9,554 bases of DNA from JBLIAZ01 sp047632015 (GTDB taxonomy: Bacteria; Bacteroidota; Bacteroidia; Flavobacteriales_C; GCA-002722245): positions 1-9,554 of the forward strand of contig JBLIBC010000092.1 in the NCBI GenBank assembly GCA_047632015.1, in the 5' to 3' direction. The position numbers and the translations under genes are program-made. Below the pieces are notes generated by a model. That model was not told where the DNA came from and ran no database searches. It saw only the letters and a list, made by a program, of their open reading frames with translations. Below, one piece after another: positions 1 to 6,899 of this stretch; the first letter of the stretch is position 1, and each line of letters begins with the position of its first letter.

Positions 1-1
1 T

Positions 2-304
2 GAAACTCAGCAAGAATTAATAGGTGTTGGTTACAGAGCCGTAGTGAAGGGGGATGTGTTGGAATTAAGTTTGGGATATTCTCACAACATAGTTTTTCAA
101 TTGCCTGCTGAAGTGAAAGCAACAGCTGAGCAATCTAAGGGTAAACCTCCAGTAGTTAAATTTAAGTCTCACGACAAACAATTAATTGGAATGGTAGCTT
201 CGAAACTTAGGTCATTGAGAAAACCAGAACCGTACAAAGGAAAAGGTATTAAGTATGTTGGTGAAAGCCTTAGAAGAAAAGCTGGTAAATCAGCTGCTAA
301 ATAG
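2..304 (+). CDS. rplF: 50S ribosomal protein L6 (uL6), C-terminal part, 5' truncated by window edge
   Basis: This is the last 100 residues of ribosomal protein L6, which binds 23S rRNA near the sarcin-ricin loop and the factor-binding site of the large subunit. The frame is open from position 2, so the coding region enters from outside the window; a GTG at 44 is an internal Val codon, not the start. The visible part begins with the conserved LIGVGYRA segment and KGDVLELSLGYSH, typical of the second L6 domain. It ends with the family signature PEPYKGKGIKYVGE and a basic Lys/Arg tail. A TAG stop is followed after 8 nt by rplR, the usual spc-operon order. The identification is secure; only the start is missing. 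Confidence 0.97.
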   Translation, partial: ETQQELIGVGYRAVVKGDVLELSLGYSHNIVFQLPAEVKATAEQSKGKPPVVKFKSHDKQLIGMVASKLRSLRKPEPYKGKGIKYVGESLRRKAGKSAAK

Positions 305-312
305 ATTTAGAT

Positions 313-669
313 ATGGGAACTAAGAAAACGATAAGAAGAGTTCGAATCAGAAAAAGTATCAGAAAAAATATTTTTGGTACTCAAGAACAACCAAGGTTAT
401 CTGTATTTAGAAGTAACAAGGACATCTATGCTCAAATCATTGATGATTTGAGTGGAAAGACTTTAGTCTCGGTTGCTTCAAATGGTAAAGATTTAACAGG
501 AGCAAAAGGATCAAAAGTTGAACTTGCTCAATTGGTAGGTAAAAAAATTGCGGAAAAAGCATTGTCAGCAGGAGTTGAAAATGTGGTTTTCGATAGAAAT
601 GGTTATCTGTATCATGGACGTGTAAAAGCTTTGGCTGATGGTGTTCGTGAAGGTGGCTTAAAATTTTAA
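313..669 (+). CDS. rplR: 50S ribosomal protein L18 (uL18)
   Basis: L18 binds 5S rRNA, with L5, in the central protuberance of the 50S subunit. The 118-residue product is of normal length. It has the basic N-terminus expected for rRNA contact (TIRRVRIRKSIRKNI), the conserved PRLSVFRSNKDIYAQIID strand region at about residues 27-45, and the family's C-terminal block FDRNGYLYHGRVKALADG at about residues 93-110, ending in REGGLKF. The ATG at 313 is chosen because it gives the normal family N-terminus; no Shine-Dalgarno sequence precedes it. The gene lies 8 nt after rplF and only 2 nt before rpsE, consistent with cotranscription and perhaps translational coupling. Confidence 0.97.
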   Translation: MGTKKTIRRVRIRKSIRKNIFGTQEQPRLSVFRSNKDIYAQIIDDLSGKTLVSVASNGKDLTGAKGSKVELAQLVGKKIAEKALSAGVENVVFDRNGYLYHGRVKALADGVREGGLKF

Positions 670-671
670 TT

Positions 672-1193
672 ATGAGTTTAGGAAAAAAAACAAGTAAAGT
701 AAAACCAACCGATACTGAATTGAAAGATCGATTGGTTTCAATTAACCGTGTAACGAAAGTTACTAAAGGTGGAAGACATTTTAGTTTCGCTGCTATTGTA
801 GTAGTTGGGAATGAAGATGGAATTGTTGGTCAAGGTTTAGGAAAAGCTAATGAAGTTTCAGAAGCGATTGTTAAGGGAATTGATGACGCTAAAAAGAATT
901 TGGTAAAAGTTCCAATATATAAAGGAACTATCCCTCATGAGCAGCAATGTGATTACGGTGGAGCGCAAGTTTTTATTAAACCAGCTTCGCATGGTACTGG
1001 GGTAATAGCTGGTGGTGCGATGAGAGCAGTTTTGGAATCTGTGGGTGTTAAGAACGTATTAGCAAAGTCTAAAGGTTCGTCAAATCCTCACAATGTGGTT
1101 AAAGCTACAATGTTAGCTTTGTCTGAATTAAGAGATGCAAAAATGATTGCTCAACAAAGAGGAATTACACTTGAAAAAGTTTTTAAAGGATAA
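672..1193 (+). CDS. rpsE: 30S ribosomal protein S5 (uS5)
   Basis: S5 sits on the solvent side of the 30S subunit near the mRNA entry channel and takes part in decoding accuracy and subunit assembly. The 173-residue protein has an N-terminal double-stranded-RNA-binding-like domain at about residues 18-83. This contains the S5 signature around GGRHFSFAAIVVVGN and GIVGQGLGKANEV. The C-terminal domain at about residues 88-165 includes the Gly-rich HGTGVIAGGAMRAVLE and the GSSNPHNVVKAT motif. Residues 1-17 form a Lys-rich, probably disordered leader. The start lies 2 nt after the rplR stop and the stop is 4 nt before rpmD, in canonical spc order. Confidence 0.97.
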   Translation: MSLGKKTSKVKPTDTELKDRLVSINRVTKVTKGGRHFSFAAIVVVGNEDGIVGQGLGKANEVSEAIVKGIDDAKKNLVKVPIYKGTIPHEQQCDYGGAQVFIKPASHGTGVIAGGAMRAVLESVGVKNVLAKSKGSSNPHNVVKATMLALSELRDAKMIAQQRGITLEKVFKG

Positions 1194-1197
1194 AAAG

Positions 1198-1374
1198 ATG
1201 GCTAAGATTAGAATTACACAAGTAAAAAGTGGTATCAATCGTCCGAAAAGACAGAAAGATACTTTAAGAGCTATTGGTTTTACAAAATTGAACCAAACAA
1301 TTGAACATGAGGATACTCCTCAGATTCGAGGAATGGTGAATGCTGTTAAACACATGGTTATAGTAGAAAAATAA
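1198..1374 (+). CDS. rpmD: 50S ribosomal protein L30 (uL30)
   Basis: L30 is a small protein of the large subunit. The 58-residue product begins MAKIRITQVKSGINRPKRQK and continues with the typical TLRAIGFTKLNQTIEHEDTP and IRGMVNAVKHMV segments, a full-length bacterial-type L30. The ATG at 1198 is chosen over a TTG at 1147 in the same frame. The ATG gives the normal family length and N-terminus, whereas the TTG would add 17 unrelated residues and overlap the end of rpsE by 47 nt. The gap from rpsE is 4 nt. The start context is A-rich (AAAAAG before ATG) rather than Shine-Dalgarno-like. A 27-nt gap without obvious structure follows before rplO. Confidence 0.97.
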   Translation: MAKIRITQVKSGINRPKRQKDTLRAIGFTKLNQTIEHEDTPQIRGMVNAVKHMVIVEK

Positions 1375-1401
1375 GAAAAGAACATTACAAAATAATTTCT
1401 C

Positions 1402-1848
1402 ATGGAATTAAATAATTTAAAACCTGCCTCAGGATCTGTTAAATCAGGAAAAAGAATTGGAAGAGGCGAAGGGTCAGGAAAAGGCGGTACTTCTACAAGA
1501 GGTCATAATGGTGCAAAATCTAGATCAGGTTATTCACGAAAAGTTGGATTTGAAGGAGGTCAGCAACCTATTCAAAGAAGACTACCTAAATTTGGTTTTA
1601 CGAATCCAAACAGGGTAGAATACAAAGGTATTAACATAAGCACTCTACAAAAACTTGCTTCTGAGAAAGGAATCAAAGAGTTTAACATGGAAGTGATTGT
1701 GGCTAATGGATTGGCATCTAAAAAGGAATTAGTGAAAATTTTAGGAAAAGGTGAATTGTCTGATAAAGTCAATGTAACTGCTCATGCATTTTCAAACTCT
1801 GCAAAAGAGGCAATTGAAAGCAAAGGAGGTACTGCAACTAAGTTATAG
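1402..1848 (+). CDS. rplO: 50S ribosomal protein L15 (uL15)
   Basis: L15 is a late-assembly protein of the 50S subunit whose N-terminal extension threads into 23S rRNA. The 148-residue product has the family pattern. A Gly/Arg/Lys-rich extended N-terminus spans about residues 1-65 (GKRIGRGEGSGKGGTSTRGH, then GGQQPIQRRLPKFGF). A globular domain follows, ending in the conserved VTAHAFSNSAKEAIESKGG at about residues 125-143. The ATG at 1402 gives the standard start MELNNLKPA. The stop is 2 nt before the secY start. Glycine-pair codons create two strong AGGAGGT sequences inside this gene, at 1554-1560 and 1824-1830; these are judged coding, not initiation sites. Confidence 0.97.
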   Translation: MELNNLKPASGSVKSGKRIGRGEGSGKGGTSTRGHNGAKSRSGYSRKVGFEGGQQPIQRRLPKFGFTNPNRVEYKGINISTLQKLASEKGIKEFNMEVIVANGLASKKELVKILGKGELSDKVNVTAHAFSNSAKEAIESKGGTATKL

Positions 1849-1850
1849 AA

Positions 1851-3218
1851 ATGAAGAAGCTTGCAGAAAAATTGAAGTCCATTTGGGCTATTAAGGAGTT
1901 GAAGGAAAGGATTCTTTACACGGTTCTATTTATATTAATTTATAGATTAGGATCGTTTGTGATTATTCCTGGAGTTGACTCTACAATTCTTACTAAGGCT
2001 TTAGGTCAACAGGGAGACAACGGTGTTGTTGCTTTAATAAACCAATTCGCAGGCGGTGCTTTTTCTAGAGCGTCAATTTTTGCATTAGGTATTATGCCTT
2101 ATATAACTGCTTCAATTGTGATACAGTTGTTGGGAATGGCAGTTCCGCAATTTCAAAAATTGCAAAAAGAAGGAGAAAGTGGTAGAAAGAAAATGCAGAC
2201 GTACACTAAGCTGTTGACTATTGTTGTTACAGTTGTACAGGCTCCAACTTATTTGGCAGCTTATATTCCAGCAGAATCTATTATTACTCCAGGGTTGTTT
2301 TTCAACATCACTGCGGTATCAATCATTGTTGCAAGCACTATGTTTATTATGTGGTTGGGTGAAAAGATCACTGAAAAAGGTGTAGGTAATGGGGTGTCGT
2401 TGTTGATTACAGTGGGAATTATAGCAAGACTTCCACAAGCATTTTTTGCAGAGGTATTAACAAAATTGGAAGACGCAGCAGGTGGACGATTGTTGTTTAT
2501 TTTTGTTGAAATGATTGTATGGTTCTTTATCATTTTATTTACAATTCTCGTTATTAAAGGTGTTAGAAAAGTTCCATTAGAGTATCCAAAACAAATGATT
2601 GCAGGAGGAGCTATTAATAAAGTTCAGAATGGTGGTCGTCGATATTTACCACTGAAAGTAGCTATGGCAGGTGTAATGCCTATTATCTTTGCTCAAGCGA
2701 TAATGTTTTTACCCCAATCTTTGGCTACCGCCAGTTTTTTAGGTGATGCAACTAAGGGTGTTTTTCAAGAGATAGCTAATCCAAATACAATTTGGTATAG
2801 TTTGACCACTGCGCTGTTCATTGTAATATTTACGTACTTTTATACTGCAATGATTATCAATCCACGACAAATGGCGGATGATTTTAAGCGACAAGGGGCT
2901 TATATTCCTGGAATTAAACCAGGTGTTGACACAGCTAATTTTATTGATAACGTGATGACAAAGATTACATTCCCAGGTTCTTTATTTTTAGCTTCCATTG
3001 CTATTATACCTTACTTTGCTAGATTAGGAGGGATATCAAATGAGTTTTCATATTTCTTTGGAGGTACATCTTTGTTGATTATGGTTGGTGTAGTACTAGA
3101 TACTATGTTACAGATTGACAACTATGTAGTGATGAGGCACTATGATGGACTGATGAAGACAGGGAAATTGAGAGGAGGAGATTCTTTAAGTGAGTCATCA
3201 CCGTTAGGAGGTATTTAA
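1851..3218 (+). CDS. secY: Protein translocase channel subunit SecY
   Basis: SecY is the pore-forming subunit of the SecYEG complex that moves unfolded proteins across, or inserts them into, the inner membrane. The 455 residues (E. coli SecY has 443) fit ten membrane helices, roughly at 20-40, 75-95, 117-137, 150-170, 180-200, 215-236, 268-290, 313-335, 372-391 and 404-422. Family signatures are visible: FAGGAFSRASIFALGIMPYI at residues 66-85, covering plug and start of TM2, and ITEKGVGNGVSLLI at about 173-186, before and into TM5. The cytosolic loop before TM9 reads GAYIPGIKPG (349-358), with Lys356 where E. coli has Arg357. The C-terminus extends beyond TM10 with a Gly/Ser-rich tail. The start lies 2 nt after rplO and map follows after 12 nt. 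Confidence 0.97.
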   Translation: MKKLAEKLKSIWAIKELKERILYTVLFILIYRLGSFVIIPGVDSTILTKALGQQGDNGVVALINQFAGGAFSRASIFALGIMPYITASIVIQLLGMAVPQFQKLQKEGESGRKKMQTYTKLLTIVVTVVQAPTYLAAYIPAESIITPGLFFNITAVSIIVASTMFIMWLGEKITEKGVGNGVSLLITVGIIARLPQAFFAEVLTKLEDAAGGRLLFIFVEMIVWFFIILFTILVIKGVRKVPLEYPKQMIAGGAINKVQNGGRRYLPLKVAMAGVMPIIFAQAIMFLPQSLATASFLGDATKGVFQEIANPNTIWYSLTTALFIVIFTYFYTAMIINPRQMADDFKRQGAYIPGIKPGVDTANFIDNVMTKITFPGSLFLASIAIIPYFARLGGISNEFSYFFGGTSLLIMVGVVLDTMLQIDNYVVMRHYDGLMKTGKLRGGDSLSESSPLGGI

Positions 3219-3230
3219 TATACGCTTGTA

Positions 3231-4031
3231 ATGAAAACGAAGATTTATTATAAGACGAAAGAAGAAATTGAATTAATAAGAGAAAGTTCTTTACTTGTTG
3301 CAAAATCTCACGCTGAAGTGGCTGAGTTAATAAAACCAGGAGTTACCACCTTGGAGCTTGATAAAAGAGCGGAAGAGTTTATTAGAGATAATAACGCAAT
3401 TCCTGCCTTTAAAGGATATCAAGGATTTCCAAACACTTTATGTGCTTCACCTAATGAGGAGGTAGTGCATGGAATTCCAAACGATAAACCATTGCAAGAT
3501 GGTGATATCATTTCGATTGATTGTGGTGTGTATAAAAATGGATTTTATGGGGACTCTGCCTATACCTATTGTATTGGAAATGTGGATGAGGAAACAAAAT
3601 CACTGCTCAGAAACACTAAAGAATCTCTTTATGCTGGAATTGAAGCTGCAATTGAGGGGAATAGATTGGGAGATATTAGTTTCGCTATTCAGTCCAAGGT
3701 TAAAGAGAAAGGGTATGGTATTGTTAGAGAATTAGTAGGGCATGGGGTAGGAAAAGAATTACATGAGGAACCGCAAGTTCCTAACTTTGGAGCAAGAGGA
3801 AGAGGAGTTAAATTAATGGAGGGTTTGGTACTGGCAATTGAGCCAATGGTGAACATGGGGACAGCGAGAGTAAAGTGGTTAAATGATGGATGGTCAGTGA
3901 AAACTGGAGACAATAAGCCAAGTGCTCATTTTGAACATACCATTGCAGTTATGAAAGATAGAGCAGAAGTATTATCTTCGTTCGAAATTATAGAGGAAGT
4001 ATTAAAGAAGAATAACATTGAATTTGTTTAA
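3231..4031 (+). CDS. map: Type I methionine aminopeptidase
   Basis: This cytosolic metalloenzyme removes the initiator methionine from nascent proteins when the second residue is small. The 266-residue length matches the short bacterial type Ia form, with no zinc-finger N-terminal extension. All residues needed for the dinuclear metal centre and catalysis can be placed: Asp97 and Asp108 in IDCGVYKNGFYGDSA, His171 in GHGVGKELHEEP, Glu204 in AIEPM, and Glu235 in HFEHTIAV. The substrate-contacting histidines are His80 (VVHGIP) and His178. The gene sits between secY and infA, without adk, and is followed by infA after 3 nt. The ATG at 3231 has no functional Shine-Dalgarno site; an AGGAGGT 18 nt upstream lies in the secY coding region and is too distant. 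Confidence 0.97.
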   Translation: MKTKIYYKTKEEIELIRESSLLVAKSHAEVAELIKPGVTTLELDKRAEEFIRDNNAIPAFKGYQGFPNTLCASPNEEVVHGIPNDKPLQDGDIISIDCGVYKNGFYGDSAYTYCIGNVDEETKSLLRNTKESLYAGIEAAIEGNRLGDISFAIQSKVKEKGYGIVRELVGHGVGKELHEEPQVPNFGARGRGVKLMEGLVLAIEPMVNMGTARVKWLNDGWSVKTGDNKPSAHFEHTIAVMKDRAEVLSSFEIIEEVLKKNNIEFV

Positions 4032-4034
4032 AGT

Positions 4035-4253
4035 ATGGCAAAACAGGCATCTATAGAGCAAGACGGAACTATTATCGAAGCATTATCAAATGCCATGTTT
4101 AGGGCTGAATTGGAAAATGGGCATGTAATTACAGCACACATTTCAGGAAAAATGAGAATGCATTACATTAAAATCTTACCTGGAGATAAGGTAAAAGTCG
4201 AAATGTCACCGTACGATTTAACAAAAGGTAGAATTACCTTTAGATATAAATAA
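4035..4253 (+). CDS. infA: Translation initiation factor IF-1
   Basis: IF-1 binds the ribosomal A site during initiation and cooperates with IF-2 and IF-3. The 72-residue product is exactly the standard size and is essentially one S1-type OB-fold domain. Conserved segments are DGTIIEALSNAMFRAELENG at residues 10-29, the RNA-binding region HISGKMRMHYIKILPGDKV at about 36-54, and VEMSPYDLTKGRITFRYK at the C-terminus. It begins 3 nt after the map stop and is followed after 16 nt by the tiny rpmJ gene, the usual bacterial arrangement. It is likely translated from the long ribosomal-protein transcript; no separate promoter was seen. Confidence 0.98.
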   Translation: MAKQASIEQDGTIIEALSNAMFRAELENGHVITAHISGKMRMHYIKILPGDKVKVEMSPYDLTKGRITFRYK

Positions 4254-4269
4254 TAGAAAACTTATCAAA

Positions 4270-4386
4270 ATGAAAGTTAGAGCATCTGTAAAAAAGAGAA
4301 GTAGCGATTGCAAAATTGTGAAGAGAAAAGGAAGGGTTTATGTGATAAACAAGAAGAACCCAAAGTTTAAGCAAAGGCAAGGATAG
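4270..4386 (+). CDS. rpmJ: 50S ribosomal protein L36 (bL36), zinc-ligand-less (C-) form
   Basis: This 38-residue gene encodes L36, a small 23S rRNA-binding protein of the 50S subunit. The translation begins MKVRASVKKRSSDC, continues KIVKRKGRVYVINKKNPKF and ends KQRQG, diagnostic of L36. Classical L36 coordinates zinc through Cys11, Cys14, Cys27 and His33. Here only Cys14 remains; the other positions are Ser11, Asn27 and Phe33, so zinc binding by the usual site is not expected. I recall this pattern as common in Bacteroidota, so it is probably functional rather than degraded. It lies 16 nt after infA and 50 nt before rpsM, marking the junction of the spc-type and alpha-type gene blocks. It is short enough to be missed by length-filtered gene finding. 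Confidence 0.96.
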   Translation: MKVRASVKKRSSDCKIVKRKGRVYVINKKNPKFKQRQG

Positions 4387-4436
4387 TCAAGGCTTATTTA
4401 ACAAATTAGAATAGAAGAATAATTAATAGATATATT

Positions 4437-4814
4437 ATGGCAAGGATTGCAGGTGTAGATATTCCAGACAACAAAAGAGGCGAAATCTCTTTAACATATG
4501 TTTTCGGTATTGGAAGATCATTATCAGTTTCAATTTTAGAAAAAATTGGTGTTGATAAAAGTAAAAAAGTTCAAGATTGGACCGATGTTGAAACTAAAAA
4601 AATCAGGGAGTACATTACTGAGGAAATTGCAGTTGAAGGTGAATTAAGATCCGAAGTGCAATTGAACATCAAAAGATTGATGGATATTGGTTCTTACAGA
4701 GGAATCAGGCACCGTGTCGGTTTACCTTTAAGAGGTCAAAAAACCAAAAACAATTGCCGAACAAGAAAAGGTAAAAGAAAAACTATTGCAAATAAAAAGA
4801 AGGTTACCAAGTAG
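4437..4814 (+). CDS. rpsM: 30S ribosomal protein S13 (uS13)
   Basis: S13 lies in the head of the 30S subunit, contacts the P-site tRNA and forms bridges to the 50S subunit with L5. The 125-residue product starts MARIAGVDIPDNKRGEISLT and has the helix-two-turn-helix region around TYVFGIGRSLSVSILEKIGVD (residues 20-40). The family signature follows at 89-111 (GIRHRVGLPLRGQK, then RTRKGK), with a Lys/Arg-rich tail that reaches towards P-site tRNA. Residue 107 is Cys within NNCRTRKG. The gene opens the alpha-operon block after a 50-nt AT-rich spacer in which I see no terminator or promoter. rpsK follows after 28 nt. Confidence 0.97.
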   Translation: MARIAGVDIPDNKRGEISLTYVFGIGRSLSVSILEKIGVDKSKKVQDWTDVETKKIREYITEEIAVEGELRSEVQLNIKRLMDIGSYRGIRHRVGLPLRGQKTKNNCRTRKGKRKTIANKKKVTK

Positions 4815-4842
4815 GTAATCAGATTATAATAAATGTTTATTT

Positions 4843-5229
4843 ATGGCTAAAGCAAGTAAAAAAGCGAATTATAAGGTTAAAGTTGAAGCTGTTGGGCAAT
4901 GTCACATCAATGCTACTTTCAACAACATAATTATATCGCTTACTAACAATCAAGGTCAGGTGATTTCATGGTCATCTGCCGGAAAAATGGGATTTAGAGG
5001 TTCCAAGAAAAACACTCCTTACGCTGGACAAATGGCTGCAGAAGATTGTGCAAAAATTGCCTACGAAAGAGGGTTAAGAAAAGTAAAGGTTTTTGTTAAG
5101 GGACCTGGAGGAGGACGTGAGTCTGCAATGAGAAGTATACATAATTCGGGAATTGAAGTGTCAGAAATACAAGACATTACTCCTATGCCACATAATGGCT
5201 GTAGACCACCGAAAAGAAGAAGAGTTTAA
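4843..5229 (+). CDS. rpsK: 30S ribosomal protein S11 (uS11)
   Basis: S11 sits on the 30S platform near the E site and the Shine-Dalgarno/anti-Shine-Dalgarno region of 16S rRNA. The 128-residue product has a Lys-rich N-terminus, then HINATFNNIIISLTNNQGQV (residues 21-40), SWSSAGKMGFRGSKKNTPYA (42-61) and the Gly-rich VKGPGGGRESA (85-95). It ends with the very conserved ITPMPHNGCRPPKRRRV. The Asn118-Gly119 pair corresponds to the site reported to form isoaspartate in E. coli S11; whether that happens here cannot be seen. The start ATG at 4843 is preceded by AT-rich sequence without a Shine-Dalgarno motif, and is the only start in the window with T at position -3. rpsD follows after 20 nt. Confidence 0.97.
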   Translation: MAKASKKANYKVKVEAVGQCHINATFNNIIISLTNNQGQVISWSSAGKMGFRGSKKNTPYAGQMAAEDCAKIAYERGLRKVKVFVKGPGGGRESAMRSIHNSGIEVSEIQDITPMPHNGCRPPKRRRV

Positions 5230-5249
5230 ATTTAATTTAAAAAAGTATT

Positions 5250-5855
5250 ATGGCACGTTATACAGGTCCTAAATCAAGAATAGCAAGAAAACTTCAAGAA
5301 CCAATTTTTGGTCCTGATAAGGTTTTGGAAAGAAAAAATTATGGTCCAGGACAGCACGGGAACACTAAAAGGAGAGGTAAGAAGTCGGAATATGCGGTTC
5401 AGTTAGAGGAAAAACAAAAAGCAAAGTACACTTATGGGATATTAGAAAAGCAATTTTCTAACATGTTTAAAGAGGCTTCAAGAAGTAAAGGTATTACAGG
5501 TGAAAACTTATTGCAGTTATGTGAGGCAAGACTTGATAATGTAGTTTTTCGAATGGGTATTTCCCCTACAAGGAGTGGTGCAAGACAAATTGTTAATCAC
5601 AAGCACATCATGGTAAATGGTGGCTTAATTAACATACCTTCTTACATTGTTAAGCAAGGAGATATAATTTCAGTAAGAGAGAAATCTAAGTCTTTAGAAA
5701 TAATCTCCAACTCATTGGAAGCAAGTGCTAAAACGTTCTCTTGGATTGAATTTGATAAAGCAAGGTTAGCAGGTAAATTTATCCAAATACCAACAAGAGA
5801 AGAAATTCCTGAGAACATCAACGAACAATTAATTGTTGAATTGTACTCTAAGTAA
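5250..5855 (+). CDS. rpsD: 30S ribosomal protein S4 (uS4)
   Basis: S4 is a primary 16S rRNA-binding protein that nucleates 30S body assembly and contributes to decoding fidelity. The 201-residue protein starts MARYTGPKSRIARKLQEPIF and contains NYGPGQHGNTKRRGKKSEYA (residues 30-49). The S4 RNA-binding domain lies at about residues 92-150 (ARLDNVVFRMGISPTRSGAR, HKHIMVNGG, IPSYIVKQGD). The only cysteine is Cys91, so this is the form lacking the N-terminal four-cysteine zinc site found in some bacteria. It lies between rpsK and rpoA as in the E. coli alpha operon, where S4 is the autoregulator. I could not recognise an equivalent S4-binding pseudoknot upstream of rpsM. rpoA follows after 23 nt. 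Confidence 0.97.
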   Translation: MARYTGPKSRIARKLQEPIFGPDKVLERKNYGPGQHGNTKRRGKKSEYAVQLEEKQKAKYTYGILEKQFSNMFKEASRSKGITGENLLQLCEARLDNVVFRMGISPTRSGARQIVNHKHIMVNGGLINIPSYIVKQGDIISVREKSKSLEIISNSLEASAKTFSWIEFDKARLAGKFIQIPTREEIPENINEQLIVELYSK

Positions 5856-5878
5856 TCATAATTATTAAAACAAAAGAT

Positions 5879-6868
5879 ATGTCGATATTAACATTTCAGA
5901 AGCCAGATAAAGTAATAATGATTGAGTCTGATGATTTTGAAGGCCAATTTGAGTTTCGTCCTTTAGAGCCAGGTTTTGGTTTAACAATTGGAAATGCGTT
6001 AAGAAGAATTTTACTTTCTTCTTTAGAGGGATTCGCAATTTCTTCATTCAGAATTGAAGGAGTTGATCATGAGTTTTCTACAATCAAAGGAGTTGTAGAA
6101 GATGTTACTGAAATCATGCTTAACTTGAAACAAGTTCGTTTCAAAAAGCAAATTGATGATGTGGATAACGAAAAAATAGTTGTTTCATTATCTGGTAAAG
6201 ATCAATTAAAAGCTGGTGATTTAGCTGGATTTATTTCTGGTTTTCAAATATTAAACCCAGACTTAGTAATTTGTAACATGGAATCTTCAGTGAAGCTTTC
6301 AATGGAAATTACAATTGAAAAAGGAAGAGGATATGTTGCTGCTGAAGATAACAAGCAAGAAGGCGTTGCAGCTGGGACATTGTTTGTAGATTCAATCTTT
6401 ACACCGATTAAAAATGTAAACTACAGCGTTGAAAACTTCAGAGTAGAGCAAAAAACAGATTATGAAAAATTAATCCTAAACATCAAATCTGATGGTTCTA
6501 TTCATCCAAAGGACGCTTTGAAAGAAGCTGCTAAAATTTTGATTCACCATTTCATGTTATTTTCTGATGAAAAAATCACGTTGGACACAGAGGAGAAATC
6601 TGCTGCTGAAGAATTTGATGAAACTTCATTACACATGAGACAATTGCTTAAAACAAAATTAGTTGACATGGATTTATCAGTTAGAGCATTAAACTGCTTG
6701 AAAGCTGCTGACGTGGAAACTTTAGGTGATTTAGCATCATACAACAAGAATGACTTGTTAAAGTTTAGAAACTTCGGTAAAAAATCATTAACGGAGTTAG
6801 AAGAGCTTGTAATTACAAAAGGTTTGTCTTTTGGAATGAACGTAGCTAAATACTTAGACAAAGATTAA
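5879..6868 (+). CDS. rpoA: DNA-directed RNA polymerase subunit alpha
   Basis: The alpha subunit dimerises to seed RNA polymerase assembly and contacts DNA and regulators through its C-terminal domain. The 329 residues match E. coli length. The N-terminal domain (about 1-230) has the dimerisation/beta-contact motif TIGNALRRILLSSLEGFAIS (36-55) and the DHEFSTIKGVVEDVTEIMLN region (63-82). An acidic linker (about 231-250) leads to the C-terminal domain, with SVRALNCLKAADVETLGDLA at 267-286 and FRNFGKKSLTELEELV at 296-311. Residues aligning with E. coli DNA-contact positions are kept with an offset of four: Arg269, Asn272, Cys273, Gly300, Lys302 and Ser303. The gene lies 23 nt after rpsD and 31 nt before rplQ. 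Confidence 0.97.
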   Translation: MSILTFQKPDKVIMIESDDFEGQFEFRPLEPGFGLTIGNALRRILLSSLEGFAISSFRIEGVDHEFSTIKGVVEDVTEIMLNLKQVRFKKQIDDVDNEKIVVSLSGKDQLKAGDLAGFISGFQILNPDLVICNMESSVKLSMEITIEKGRGYVAAEDNKQEGVAAGTLFVDSIFTPIKNVNYSVENFRVEQKTDYEKLILNIKSDGSIHPKDALKEAAKILIHHFMLFSDEKITLDTEEKSAAEEFDETSLHMRQLLKTKLVDMDLSVRALNCLKAADVETLGDLASYNKNDLLKFRNFGKKSLTELEELVITKGLSFGMNVAKYLDKD

Positions 6869-6899
6869 TAAGACAAAGAATACGCTAAAATAATTAGTA

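Noticed and set aside
44..46. GTG as a start for an 86-residue protein
   Set aside because: The frame is open upstream to position 2 and encodes conserved L6 residues, so the GTG is an internal Val codon of truncated rplF.
369..376. TATTTTTG inside rplR, and TAAATTTG at 1587-1594 inside rplO, as promoters
   Set aside because: TAnnTTTG matches are frequent by chance in AT-rich coding sequence, and these lie inside operon genes with no sign that a promoter is needed.
1147..1197. Upstream TTG start extending rpmD by 17 codons
   Set aside because: It overlaps the end of rpsE, and the added residues do not resemble L30; the ATG at 1198 gives the exact family length and N-terminus.
1824..1830. 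AGGAGGT near the end of rplO as the secY ribosome binding site
   Set aside because: It is 20 nt from the secY ATG, too far for normal initiation, and encodes a Gly-Gly pair in the conserved L15 C-terminus.
2261..2533. 90-codon antisense frame inside secY
   Set aside because: Shadow of a well-supported gene, with no recognisable motif; the same applies to the antisense frames at 1572-1772, 3103-3303, 3689-3913, 5865-6047, 6544-6861 and 8982-9173.
3206..3212. AGGAGGT near the end of secY as the map ribosome binding site
   Set aside because: The spacing to the map ATG is 18 nt and the bases are secY codons; the window shows no functional Shine-Dalgarno use elsewhere.
4802..4820. Small hairpin spanning the rpsM stop (GGTTAC pairing with GTAATC)
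   Set aside because: It has six pairs including a G-T wobble and no following T-run, so it is not a terminator; it may be chance.
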